A DNA stretch of 64,000 nt from Portulaca oleracea (GCA_029582165.1 CM055892.1:5757254-5821253), one strand, 5' to 3'. Numbered from the stretch's first letter, positions 49,540-60,731 are shown. Notes: generated by a model not told the origin, from the letters alone. Program-made: numbers and translations.

Positions 49540-50430
49540 TAGGTGTATTACAATAGCCCTCGATGAGTCTTTGTTTTAGAGTCTACATGTAAATGTCTTT
49601 CGGTCTTTAGAAAGTCTCATACAAGGTCGTATATATGTGAGTCTTTTCTTCAGTCAATATGTATGTTTTGTTTTTGGGAAGTCTAAACCTGGGTCATGGG
49701 TGAGTCTTTGGATTAGATCATAAGTGAGTCTTTTCCTCGGTTAATGCGTGTTTGTCTCTTTTAGCAAGTCCAGTGTAAACCCAAGTCATGGGTGAGTCTT
49801 TGTTTTAAAGTCAGGATATGAGTGTCTTTTTCTTTAGAAAGCACCATATAAGGTCCAGGATAAATCTTTGTATTAGTGTCTGCATGTAAGTGTCTTACAT
49901 TCATTGGAAAGTATCATATAAGGTCTTGGTTTAGTCTTTATGTTAATGTCTGCATATAAGTGTCTTGCATTCTTTAGGAGGTCTCATACAGGTGCCCATG
50001 TCATGGGTGTATCCTTTTCCAGAGTCAACATATGAATGTCCTGCATTATAAGTCTCTTATAGGGTCTACATTATGCAAACCCAAGTCATGGGTGAGTCGT
50101 TAAGTTTCTTTCTTGAGTTACCATGTAAGTGTCTTGCATTTTTTAAAAAGTCTCATATAGGTTCATAGGTCATGAAAACCCATGTCATGGGCAAGTTTGT
50201 GTCTGGAGTCATCATGTAAATATCTATCTTTTTATTAAGAAGTCTAGTGTAAACCCATGTCCTGGGTGAGTCTCTCCCAAGTCAGCATGTAGGCACTTTT
50301 TCATTTTAGGAAGTCCATATAGGTCGTTTAGGTCATGCATGAATTGGGATGGGTTTTTCTTCATTTGTCCAGTGTCAGGGTCAAGGCCTGAGTTAACCAT
50401 AAAGGGAATGTTTGGGATGACGAGAATTTC
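49540..50430 (+). repeat. Irregular repeats of CATGTAAGTGTCTTGCATT / AAGTCTCATATAGG / CATGGGTGAGTC
   Basis: These three short phrases alternate many times with variable spacing, giving a loose array of ~60-130-bp units. There is no conserved coding frame; the minus-strand open frame at 50,224-50,442 is a by-product. Confidence 0.65.
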
Positions 50431-52140
50431 TGCAACTACCATAGATCCCGAGGGAACAACATGGAGAATTGTTAGACTTTGGAAAACATGATCCAGCCAG
50501 GGAAACTACCCCCACCGAAAGCAGCATAGAGGACCAAACATAATGGATTCCCCATACGAGGACAAATAGGGCACATCATCAAAAGAGCTTTAGAAGTAGC
50601 TACAGTACTGGTTGTCAAACATTTCATGTTCAGAGTCTGTTAGAGTCAGTTCTTCATTCATTTCTTTGCTCTTGTTGCTACGTGATCAAACGGAATTTCA
50701 TGCTTGTGTTTTTTACTTGAGTTGAGAAGTTCTCTCATCCGTCCATCATCCGTACAAACCAAGTCTGACAAATTTCATCTTCTGTTATCCCTCTATCTTT
50801 GTCATATACCTCGTTTTCATCCTTCAATTTTCTTGAATCCAGGGTTAGAAAGATGAAGAGAGAAATTCAAAAAAAAAAGAGAAGTTCAAAAACAAAAGAG
50901 TGAAAAACTATAGAGTGACCAGTTTGAAAACCTCATTGAGGCAAACCGGGAAAAAGGAGAGAATAAAAATTGATTGAGAGAAGTCAGCCTGCACTTTCCA
51001 CCCAACAGGCTGGGCAAAAGGAGAGAATGTCATTAGAAAGACCAAGTCCAATAGTCTCTCGAAAATTGAACGCTCATCATTGGAAATGTCGCAGCTTAAT
51101 CAAATGTGCCGAGGACGGGGGGCTTGAACCCTAACTTCATTTCACCACCCATATTACCCTCATCTTTTCATCCAATCCCGACTTACCACCTACCACTCAC
51201 ATCTTTGACCTCTCCATCAAACCTCAACCCTTTGTAAACCCTTAACCCAATCCAAAAGATGTGTTATGACCAAAGGAGAATAGGAGTCAACCCATGAAGA
51301 AGGAGTTTGAAGGGAAAAAAAAAAAAAAACCTTAGCCTTGACCAACCTGGTCATTCTCCTTATGACCAATCCATATCTACCCCAAAGTCAAAAGGTGTGT
51401 TGTAACTAATGTCATAAGAAAGGCAAACAGGAGTCAATCCCATGGAGAAGAAAGTCGAAAAAAGAGAAGAAAGCAAAGGAAAATAAAGTGAAAAAAAAGT
51501 GAAAGCAAAAAAAACGAAAAAAAGAGTGAAAAGTGAAAGCAAAAAAAAAAAAGAGCCAGAAAAATGGAGTTCAAAAAAAAAAAAAAGAAGTTGAGAGGGA
51601 AATGAAACAAGAAAATGAAGAGAAAAAAAAAAGGGGTTAGAGGAGAATAAGAAGTGAGAACGCGAAAACAAGAGTCATGCACACCTCAAAAAACCTCATC
51701 TCAAGCCTTCACCTGCATCATCCATACACCTCAGCCTTCTATAACCTTCACAAACCTTTCATCCATCCATAACCTACATATGAACCCTCAAACCTTCATA
51801 ACCATCTTTTTGAACCACTAAGCCTTCCTCGAGGCACTATCCATCAAAGTCGCGCTTAAAGAACTACGACTGGCCTGGTTCCACTTGGACACGTAGGAAA
51901 ACCTCTTTGAGGCCCAGCCGCTACATGGAGCATTCTTTGTCCTCAAAATGTTGGCCTTTGAGAGAAAAAAAAATGAGAGAGGCTAGCTTGGAATCCCAGG
52001 CTAGGCAAAAGGAGAGTGAGAGAATAAGAGAGACTAGCCTGAAAACCCGTCAGGGCAGGTTAGGCAAAAGGAGAGTGAGAGAATAAAAGAAGCTAGCTTG
52101 AAAACCCACTCGGGCGGGCTAGGCAAAAGGAGAGGAAACC
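50431..52140 (+). other. Non-coding interior of the nested element, A-rich
   Basis: Contains long A/G-rich stretches (50,860-51,000; 51,430-51,680) and repeated phrases AGGCAAAAGGAGAG with GAAAACCC.. (51,000-51,020; 51,970-52,130). Hydrophobic minus-strand frames here are translations of A-rich DNA. No gag or pol motif was seen. Confidence 0.6.
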
Positions 52141-52204
52141 ATGGATTCTATCTTTCATCATCATCAACCCTCCATCTTCCTTCCGTCAGACTTGGACATC
52201 ATTC

Positions 52205-52460
52205 CATAACCATGTTCCAACCTTTTCCCAAGAGATGATGTCTATCCCATTTGACCATCTCTTCAAAACACGATCATTTCTCAAGAGAGATGATGTCTAT
52301 CCCTTTGACAATCTCTTCAAGACACGATCATTCTTGAGTGTCTCCCTATCTCATTCATCAATAAAGTCTCATTTACCATCCCTTTCAACCCTTTCTCAAG
52401 AGATGATGTCTATCCCATTTGACCATCTCTTCTCCCTTTCAAGACACGATCATTCTTAAG
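52205..52460 (+). repeat. Tandem-like repeats built on AGAGATGATGTCTATCCC
   Basis: Three units (~52,229, ~52,285 and ~52,394) share AGAGATGATGTCTATCCC, TTTGACCATCTCTTC and ACACGATCATT. This is local amplification inside the nested element. Confidence 0.8.
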
Positions 52461-53339
52461 TGTCTCAACATCCCCTTCATTAATAAACCATTGTCAACCA
52501 TCTCTTTCACCAAACATCTTCCAACCCCTTTTTAGCCGTTTCATCCCATGTCACTCTTTGAGGACTTTTTCAACTCAGTCATTAATGCAAGTATGAGGCT
52601 TTGTTCTTAATGCCCACTCTTAGCACACCTAAGTGTGGCTTACTTCTTAGCAAGAGGAAAGTCGTCCACATCAGATCAGTGGCTAACTGGAAACCACATG
52701 ATCATGAACAGACTCAGAAACAAGCTACTCTAAACTGGGGGGCTCACGCTACCTTTGTGACATCAGTCAAGACATTTATCGGAGAAAGCTTCTAAGAGGG
52801 ACACCTACTAGGAAAAAAACAAAAAAGAAGAAAAAAAAGAAAAAAAAAAGAAAAAGAAAAGAGGGGCTAACTTGAAATCCTTTGGGCAAGTTAGGCAAAA
52901 GGAGAGTTTGAGACTCACTACTAAGGACTATGCCTCCTCCTATTCTATGGTTCCCATGCATCATCTCATCAATCCACATCGAAACTGGGGGCTTGTAAAT
53001 CTCCAAGGTGCTCTCCAAAGCAGGACAGTGTCATCAAGAGTCTACGCCAAACCGGGGGCTTGTCATACATCAGCATGCATTGCAAGCAATCAAGGTCATC
53101 TACATGATCATCCAAGATAAGCATCCTTCAAGCCTGTTGCCTCCATCATTGTTCCCTAGATCGAAACATTACTCATCCTGAATTTTCCTGAAATTCTTCA
53201 CAGGTGGCTTTGACTCTTAGGAAGTCTTAGTCTTAGGAAAGCCTTGTCTTAAAAAATCTTTGTCTAAATATAAAGTCGGGGATTTGTCTGCATGTAGAAA
53301 TGCATGTGTAGAACAGCATAAAGCATCATACATGTGTCC

Positions 53340-53850
53340 TGTCCAAGCATAATAGGTTTTCATTGCATCTCAGAGTCACATTAAGTCAATCTGTCATGCA
53401 TCAAGTTAGTATGTTGTGCATTGAGTCAGTTTGTCAAGCATCAAGTTAGTCTGTTGTGCATTGAGTCAAGTTTGTCATGCATCAAGTCAGTCTGTCATGT
53501 ATCAAGTCAGTCTGTCATGCATCAAGTTAGTTTGTTGTGCATTGAGTCAGTTTGTCATGCATCAAGACAGTTTGTCATGTATCGAGTCAGTCTGTCAATT
53601 GAGTCAGTCTATGGTGCTTTTAGTCAGTGTGCCATGCATCAAGTTAGTCTGTCATGTATCAAGTCAGTTTGTCATGCATCAAGTCAGTTTGTCATTGAGT
53701 CAGTCTGTTGTGCATGAGTTAGTTTGTCATGCATTAAGTCAGTCTGTTGTGCATTGAGTCAGTCTGTCATGTATCGAGTCAGTTTGTCATGCATCAAGTC
53801 AGTCTGTCATGTATCGAGTCATTTTGTCGTACATAAAGTCAATAGTTGTG
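53340..53850 (+). repeat. Minisatellite with ~20-bp unit
   Basis: About 20 or more copies of CATGCATCAAGTCAGTCTGT and variants (TTGTGCATTGAGTCAGT, CATGTATCGAGTCAGT) run head to tail with occasional short deletions. The unit is not a multiple of three and repeats are contiguous, so it is neither protein-coding nor a CRISPR-like array. Confidence 0.92.
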
Positions 53851-54199
53851 CATAAATGCATGAATACTTGTGTCAAAAAAAATTGCATTGTTTGTACAAA
53901 AGCTTAGTAGACTAGTTGCATGCATACCCGCATATCTTAAAATAAAAAAAAAATAGAAGAAGCAGGGAAGTGCCACATCGTTGCTCCAGAACGCAACACT
54001 GGGGGCTGTTTAAGCCCATATGCTATCAGACCGGACGACATGGTTTCCAATCACTGAGAGCAAGATTAGAGTAAATCTCTAATCTAACTCTTGCTGGACA
54101 AATTAGCATTCAGTCAAGTCATGCATCATCAGCCAGACACGAATGGCGCATGTTCGACATGAAGGACATAATCTTCACTTGACTAATACGGATCAACGA

Positions 54200-55325
54200 C
54201 CAGGCAGATTGAAGAGTCCATTCGCCACAGTGAAATTTTGGCACCTATGTGCCTGAAGCAAAATTTAAGGAAAAAGGGTCATCGGCAGAGTTTCGGTGAA
54301 GTTCCTAAGTGTCAAATTGCCATTATCCAGAGCCGCCGGCAGAGCTCGGCGCAATCGCAGCAATAAGAGCCATCAACATCGGGAAAATACGACCCACCTC
54401 GGGAAAATCCGGTGGGCATCACCATCAACATCGAGAAAATCCAATCCGCCTCGGGAAAATCCATTGGGTACCATCAGCTACTTCGGGAAAATCCGATCTG
54501 CCTCGGGAAAACCTGCTCGACATCGTCATCAATCTACCAGACAGGTAATTCTCTATATCTCCAACCATTGTTCAAAATGATCTGACATTCTGATTTGGTT
54601 TCTATACAGGGAGTCATCACAGACACCAGATCGCCACTAAAAGGGACCGCCATCATCCAGCTGCCGCATAAAAAGTCGCCAGCTCACAGGTCTCCGACAA
54701 AGGGACCACCACCATCCAGCTACCGCACAAAAGGTCGCTATCATCATCATCACCCAGGGCCATCGACAGAGTTTCGATGCAGTCCCAATCTTGATCCACC
54801 GGCATCGTGCCCGGTGAAGTCTCAATCTCTGAGCCATCGGCATCGTGCCCGATGAAGTCTCGACCCCCAAGGCCATCAGCAACGTGCCTGATGAAGTCCT
54901 TCGGCATTGAAATTGCCAACCATCATCAACACCGACACCGGGAAAGACTGGGAAGCGACACCGGGAAAGACTGGGAAGCGAAACCGGGAAAGACTGGAAC
55001 CGACACCGGGAAAGACTGGAAACGACACCGGGAAAGACTGGAAGCGACACTAGGAAATACTGGAACCGACACTGGGAAAGACTAGAAAACTCCATGAACC
55101 ATCGGCATCATGTCCAATAACAAGTAAGGCGTCATTCTCGCCCGAGATCAACATCGACTCATCAACGGTCAGGTAGAGCATCATTCTTGCTCGAGATCAC
55201 CCTAAAAGAGGCGCATGCTGCCGCAACCGCGATGCAGGACTCAGCTTCCAAGCATCATTCCAGGCTTTGCAATCAAAAGTCATATCCTCAGACTACTTTG
55301 ACCTTCGTCCTATTCGGACTCGATC
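54200..55325 (+). repeat. 3' non-coding region with GGGAAAGACTGG minisatellite
   Basis: 54,936-55,085 is a ~20-bp array (CACCGGGAAAGACTGGAA and variants). 54,376-54,515 repeats TCGGGAAAATCC. 54,600-54,900 repeats AAGGGACC..CATC and GGCATCGTGCC phrases. The same block, inverted in the window, is at 36,882-37,560 in the Tat element. Confidence 0.8.
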
Positions 55326-55340
55326 AAAGTGGGGGCTCTC
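55326..55340 (+). promoter_or_regulatory. Polypurine tract of the nested element
   Basis: AAAGTGGGGGCTCTC directly precedes the right LTR start TGTAAACAC. The plus-strand primer site of the Tat element (36,867-36,881, complement) is nearly identical. Confidence 0.8.
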
Positions 55341-57265
55341 TGTAAACACTGGATTTTGTACCGGGACAAGTGTACAAATCAAGCATAACAAGAAAAGAGG
55401 CTAGCATGAAAGAAAATCAAAGGGACCTTCCTCAATCAAAAGCTACCAGGCCAACCCACCACAAAAAGCCTTCATTTTCCACCCTTTCCACATACATATG
55501 CCCACCATTTCAAATCCCATTTTTTCCACAAGTCTCGTTGGCCCTATTTCTTTTGATGAGAGTAAAGTACACATCGTCATAAGCTTTCCAACGCCTTTTA
55601 AACTACCTCAATGGGAGTCCGGATGAAAGAGTTATGGTCGTTCGAAGTTGCACTTAGCCAGTTTTAAAACCCAAGTAGGTTTTAACATTTTCCAGGCCCA
55701 GAAATCTGGCCCAGAAGCTCACCGCGGCCCATGAGTCTCAAAACCCGCCTAGGTTTTGAGAAGAAGAGCGGATCGACGTCATTTGGCTCCACGTCATCGA
55801 TCCGTGTGCTGATAATATCAAAACCCGCCTAGGTTTTGAGGTAGTTGGCGCCAAAATCTGCATGCATGCAATTGATCCCCTAATTTTTGCCCACGTGTTT
55901 GACTTCCCCTTGACCACCCAAAACCCGCCTAGGTTTTGGTCTCTGATGGCTTGATTTGTGGGATATGATCCCTCCATTTCCCTCCAAATCTCTCATTCCC
56001 TCACCTATAAATACCCCCTCTATTTCACCTTCATACCAATCATCTATCACCCTCTACTACTCTTACTATACTCCCATCTATTATACCCATACTATACTTC
56101 CATTTCTCTCAAAATTTCATCATCCATATCCATTTCTAATCCCACCATAATCACACTCATCACCGCCATATAACCACCCATACAACACTATTTCATCCAA
56201 GTTTCAAGACAAAGGGGGGCAACTCAAGGGATCAAGTCCATCATTCCTATCACTTTAAGCAAGGTTCTATCTCTTTGGTACATTTTGTTATTATTATTCA
56301 TGTAATTCTTTCTTTAATTCCGTGCTTGTACACATTTTGTAAAATGAAAACCGCATTGTTTTTATATTGCATGATTCGAATAATAATTCCGCGAAATTAA
56401 TCAAACTTCTCTCCATTCTCTTTCTTTTCAATGTTGATTTTAGTAGATTCTGTTTTATAATAGGCGGATTCGAGAGTTCTTATCATAGTTATTAAAATCC
56501 CGATCCTGATTTTTGATCGTTCGATTTTATGGTCTAAAATTGTCGATACGATTTTACTATTTACACACGATTCACGATCCTACATGGGCTAAATTCCGAT
56601 CCTAACTTCCCCATAATTTCGAGTTAGAATCCCGATTTTAACAACCTTGGTTCTTATAACTCTCGAATTCGTAACCTTACCCCCGAATCTACAAATCGGG
56701 TTCGTAGACCGGAGTCTTTCTGTTCTTATTTTATGGTTTGTCGATTTCCTTAAATCGGCTGGCGACTTTTTTACATTTTATAAATTCGTTTAACTATTTA
56801 AAACATTCGTTTATGCATAAAATAATTTAAGAAAATAATTTAGTTAATTTTCCTTCACTAATTTAAGATTGGACCCGAGGAAAATGGGCCAGAAATTAAT
56901 AAAACCTAGGCGGGTTTTATTAATTTCAACCCATTTTCTCCTGGCCCAGGGATGCAGACGACCCAGCCCAGGGTCTGCTAAAACTTAGGCGGGTTTAGCA
57001 ATATCCGGTGGCCCGTCTACTCCTCTTTGGGCTTGAATTTAGTGATTGGGCCGGGATTAAATTATTGTTAAATTAATTTGTGTAATTACGGATAATTTAA
57101 ATAATAAAAACGGGTTTGTAAATAAATAAAGTTTCATCACCCTGAAAACGAATTTTGAAAATAAAAAATATCCTTATTTAAGGATTAAGAAACCTTAGTT
57201 GGCTCCCGATCGTTTAAGTAGCGCATCACGGGGAAAAGCGGTCGCTCTTTTACCGAGGTCCTACA
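55341..57265 (+). repeat. 3' LTR of the nested element (1,925 bp)
   Basis: Starts TGTAAACACTGGATTTTGTA and ends GAGGTCCTACA. It is nearly identical to 45,941-47,873, including the TATA box (56,003-56,014), the palindromic motifs (~55,665, 55,737, 55,817, 55,917, 56,900, 56,985) and the hAT-like MITE (56,484-56,649). Small indels and scattered substitutions separate the two LTRs. Confidence 0.93.
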
Positions 57266-57270
57266 ATAGT

Positions 57271-58290
57271 GTAACAGAAAGTTCCCCACGGAGTGATGAA
57301 AGATGTTTTCTCCATATCTTCTTTAGCCATTTTTATCTGGTTGTAACCAGCATACCCATCCATGAACGATAGAAGCTCGTGTCCGCAAGTATGATCAACT
57401 AAGACGTTAATATGTGGCAAAGGAAAGCAATCCTTTGGGCTAGCCTTGTTCAGATCTCAGAAATCGACACACATCCGAACCTTTTCGTCTTTCTTCGGCA
57501 CATGCACAATGTTAGCTACCCACTCCGGGAATTCTACTGCTCTGATGAACTTAGCTTCTAACTGCTTCTTGATCTCACCGTGAATTTTGTCCGACCACTC
57601 ATTCTTAATTTTGCGAGGTCGTTGTTGTACCGACTTAGCATCCGGGTAAAGCGGAATTCATGTTTAGCGATCTCCCTGTCGATTCCGGGCATGTCTTCGT
57701 AAGACCAATTTTCAAACTCCCTTAAAAGCGAGGTAAACTCCTGCTGCTGCTCCAGGGTTAATGATTTGCCAATTTTCAGTTCCCGGGGAGTTTCACGCGT
57801 CCCCACATTGTTGCGATGGTTTCCTCAATAGGTGCCATGTGATTCTCGTGGTCATTCATGGCTTGTGTTAATTCATTAAAGTCTTTTAAAGGTTCAGCAT
57901 CAAATTCATAGTTTTTAGCACAGCAATTAGGGAGAAGGGAAAACGAATAGAGATACTCAGAAACGTTCACTTCATTGAATGCAGAAACGGATACAAACTT
58001 ATTAGACTTGGGGCTAATCCCAGCTGACTCAGACTCGATTACAGACTCACTAGTGCTCGACTCAGACTGGACCTTACAAGGTTCTCCTAACACTAGGGTA
58101 CATTTATTGTTAATAGCATCGACCCAGGTCACTTTGTGGCAGTCTCCATCAGCAGAAATCATGGTGCTTGGTTCAAATTCAGAGTTGGACAACACAGCAA
58201 CCACCGGGTCCACCTCTTTTTCTTCAGGGCTTGTGGATCGAAATCATTCTTAAGGCGGAGAAATTCCTCCAACATGTTGTCCATAGCCTC
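57271..58290 (-). pseudogene. Tat linker and reverse transcriptase N-part (minus strand), frameshifted
   Basis: On the minus strand, 58,290-57,800 encodes an unrecognised linker (VDPVVAVLSN, VTWVDAINN, LGEPCKV, then a Ser/Glu-rich stretch). This is followed by PRELKIGKSLT, WSYEDMPGIDRE, VPKKD, CVDF-stop-DLNKASPKD, GHELLSFMDGYAGYNQI and PWGTFCY, the start of the RT. A frameshift lies near 57,650, and a TGA replaces the Arg codon of the CVDFRDLN motif near 57,460. The second copy (61,850-62,800, + strand) has the same order. The frame resumes at 45,935 beyond the nested insertion. Confidence 0.85.
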
Positions 58291-58940
58291 TCATTGATGT
58301 TCTATCTGTTGGTCCTGAAACTCAAGGTGTTCCTGGACCTTTTTCTCATGGCGAATAGCCGAATGTATGATCATATTTTGCAAGTTGTCCCTTAACTCTT
58401 CTAAGCGTTGCTGAGTTACTCTTCTATGGTGATAATTGTCTTCGTTATCATAGGCCCATATGTCGTTAATGGTAAGAGTTGTTAGACCTTCAGGAGCAGC
58501 AGGTACTTCTGTTCTCGTAGGGCTTGGATTTCGAAGAGGAGCCACAGGTTCAGCCCTTGCCTGATTATGCCTTCCCGACCTAGTTAAAAATGCAGCACTA
58601 GGTGGAGCCTCTTCTTCCTTATCGGACCAGAAATCATCATTAGGACCTTCATACACATCCTTCTCATCACTAACCCAAATACCATTGACAGTGAAGGCTG
58701 TCAAATCTTCAGGAAGGATTGTACGTGCTTCTTCGTCGGTAATACATTCGGATGGATCAAAAGTGCCCTCCCCTACAAAGATAGCATGATTTGGGAGAGG
58801 ATTGCTTTTGTTATTGGGTTTATTTGCAGCTTTAGGCATCTACAATGCCCCAGAACGGATCATCTTCTCAATCTGATTCTTAAGCGTCCAGCATCGCTCA
58901 GTATCATGGCCTCTGGTCCGGTGGTACTTGCAGTAAGCAT
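58291..58940 (-). pseudogene. Gag zinc knuckle and gag-pol linker (minus strand)
   Basis: 58,936-58,843 reads YCKYHRTRGHDTERCWTLK, then IEKMIRSGAL: the Cys/His knuckle and following helix typical of Tat gag proteins. The linker frame from 58,839 (MPKAANKPNNKSN) continues through acidic and Pro/Ala-rich stretches to QDQQIEHQ at 58,291. In the + strand copy a protease follows this linker; here the sequence passes directly to the pre-RT linker, so about 1.1 kb with the protease is missing. Confidence 0.8.
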
Positions 58941-59004
58941 TGTTGTTCCACCCTGGTCACTTAGTCTCAGGTTCAGGTCTAGGCACTGGCAATTGGATCT
59001 TTTT

Positions 59005-59874
59005 TTATTTTAGTAATCGGTCCAAAGCTTCGACATAAGTCATGTCAAGTGGGGTATATGAATCGTACTGGAAGTAGGTCGTCTTTGGAGGCAGACCACG
59101 ATTCACGTTCTGTACAAGGCTTGTCTCAGCCACCTTAGGAGCACTGATGGTCCTTCTTCCCATAGTATTTCCCTTCCAGCTTTGGGACGCGGCAGTCCTT
59201 TCCTTGCGTTCCTCTAACTTAGGACATAACTTCTTCAAGTACTCAAAACTCTCAACCACATGGAAATCTAATTGTTGTGCCAAGCTTAGCTTTAAACCAT
59301 GGACAAATGTGTCCAACTGTATTTCTGTGGGAATGATGCTAGTCACCTGAGATAGCTTAGCGTGCCACCTCTCGTAGTTGGCCGTGAATGACTCATTTTC
59401 TCCTTGTCGGATAGCCATAATGTCTGACAGGGTCACCTTATCTTTTTGGATCTTACTGTAATGCTCGATAAATGCCCTACACAAAGCAGACCAATCTCCT
59501 CGCACCTCTAGAGGAAGAGTATAGTACCAATTCAATGCTTCATCATTCAGCAATGATGGGAAGACTTGCTTGTAATGCTCGGTAGTGACACCTCAAAGCG
59601 GCATCACTCGGTTAAACTCCCACACATGATGGGTTGGGTTCTCGGACGGGTAAAACTTTTTCAGCGGGATGTCCATCTTTCCCACTATATTAGCATTAAT
59701 TTCAGCGGGTGGTACGAACTCGATGAACTGATTGGTAAAGGTTGGCATCTGGCTCACAGCATCCTTGAACTCATTCAATTGAGCCTTTATGTCTTGGATG
59801 ACAGGGTCATCGCGTAACTCATCCTTGATCGGGACAGTTTGAGGAACAACCACTGACAAGGGGAAGTCAAACAC
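59005..59874 (-). pseudogene. Tat gag capsid region (minus strand), one internal stop
   Basis: Structural protein that forms the cytoplasmic particle in which the element is copied. 59,874-59,593 holds the N-part (IQDIKAQLNEFKDAV, KMDIPLKKFYPSENPTHH), then a TGA at ~59,593. The frame continues with the Retrotrans_gag signature: DEALNWYYTLP, WSALCRAFIEHY, IRQGENESFTAN-YERW and LDTFVHGLK in 59,553-59,005. It lacks a clear start. The first ~40 codons may be lost at the rearranged 5' junction. Confidence 0.85.
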
Positions 59875-59879
59875 ACGGG

Positions 59880-60287
59880 CTGAGAAGAGTCATGTTTACC
59901 AACTAAGAAGTTCAACCTTAAAAGTTATGGTTAACCCAGTGGTTGGGCCCATTTATCTATAAAGGTTGGTCCTCTTGGTTCATAAAGTAAACTCAACTCG
60001 CCTTTGATGATTTTATATGGCCCTTGTGAGCTAGCTTTTGAAGTGTTTTTGGATGCTCTTATGAGGATTCGATCTCACGACCTCTGGCACTTGCTTTTAG
60101 GGTTTGTATGGCTCCATTTTGATATAAAAAAAAAATGTACATGTAGCTAGGATGGACCACTTGTGATCATGCATGTAGCTCTAGGTGAACAAAATACATG
60201 TAAAATGCATGCATTTATTGAACCTCTTTTATTTCTTCCGCTCTTATTTTTATATTATTTTATGCGTCAAAATCCCGGTTTCTACAC
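59880..60287. repeat. Rearranged junction: leader fragment (+) joined to an LTR fragment (-)
   Basis: 59,885-60,026 resembles the leader repeats of the nested element in + orientation (GTTGGGCCCA, CTCGCCTTTGATGATTTTAT). 60,027-60,287 matches 36,244-36,484 plus 36,845-36,866, that is the first ~260 bp of the Tat LTR in minus orientation. The + strand Tat copy begins immediately after. Neither piece is complete, so this is a recombination or deletion scar between two head-to-head elements. Confidence 0.7.
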
Positions 60288-60299
60288 ACGGACGCTGCC

Positions 60300-60720
60300 A
60301 ATGCCAAAAGCTGCCAAGAAACCTAACAATCAAAGTAATCATATGCCCCAGCATACCAACGTCATGTTCTATGGAGATTTCAGCTTTGACCCTTCCTCTT
60401 TAATCGTCAAAGTGGGTCAACCTATCCCTGAAGTGTTCGGATTTCATGAAGGTTTGTTCATCCACGGTATTTGGGACGGTGACGATGATGACGAACATGA
60501 TCACTCTGAGAAAGAATGGATGGAGGTGGATGAACCAACACCAGATGATGTGGCATTTCTCACTCGGTCCGGCCACCACAATAACAGGAACACCACCCTA
60601 GTGGTTGTCCCTAACCCTACACCAATGGACGGTAATGACAACCAGGTCCCTCCTGAGGATCCTCTCCTGTCACAACTCAAAAGGTCACCATTTGGCAGCT
60701 GATATGCGCATCACAAGCGC
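60300..60720 (+). pseudogene. Gag-pol linker of the second Tat copy
   Basis: MPKAAKKPNNQSNHMPQ opens at 60,300, matching the linker of the minus-strand copy at 58,839. DDDDEHDHSEKEW and DDVAFLTRSG follow. The frame stops at 60,700-60,702. The neighbouring frame reads TIWQLICASQAHRQK and leads straight into the protease, so a one-base frameshift near 60,680 separates them. Confidence 0.7.
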
Positions 60721-60731
60721 ATAGACAAAAG

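Larger units (their letters stand above)
45941..57265 (+). mobile_element. Nested non-autonomous LTR retrotransposon (LARD-like), 11.3 kb
   Basis: Bounded by two long direct repeats starting TGTA and ending TACA, with a primer site after the left LTR and a polypurine tract before the right LTR, so it lies in + orientation. The 7.5-kb interior has no recognisable gag, protease, RT or integrase. It is made of leader-like repeats, A-rich tracts and minisatellites. The LTR start and the 3' non-coding region resemble those of the surrounding Tat element, so it is probably mobilised in trans by Tat proteins (inference). The LTRs differ by a few percent by eye, so insertion is not very recent. Confidence 0.92.
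35691..60287 (-). mobile_element. Ty3/gypsy Tat-type retrotransposon (minus strand), interrupted by an 11.3-kb nested element
   Basis: Read on the minus strand the order is: truncated 5' LTR piece, gag, zinc knuckle, linker, reverse transcriptase, RNase H, a second RNase H and integrase. Then comes a long non-pol region holding two genes in the opposite direction, a polypurine tract, and the 3' LTR ending near 35,691. Dual RNase H and extra ORFs between pol and the 3' LTR are hallmarks of the plant Tat lineage (Retand/Ogre relatives). The protease segment is missing and pol carries several stops, so the copy is dead. The left limit is uncertain because the 3' LTR has no clear end before the MITE at 35,424-35,687. 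The 5' leader is rearranged (59,880-60,287). Confidence 0.85.

Noticed and set aside
51360..51682. Hydrophobic minus-strand frames suggesting membrane proteins
   Set aside because: They are translations of A-rich DNA (Phe/Ser/Leu from T-rich complement) inside a non-coding LTR element interior.
53340..53850. Regular short repeats that could suggest a CRISPR-like array
   Set aside because: The 20-bp units are contiguous with no unique spacers, and the DNA is plant nuclear. It is a minisatellite.
60163..60299. Upstream part of the open frame that runs into the second Tat linker
   Set aside because: It is read-through from the inverted LTR fragment. The family homology starts at the linker methionine at 60,300.
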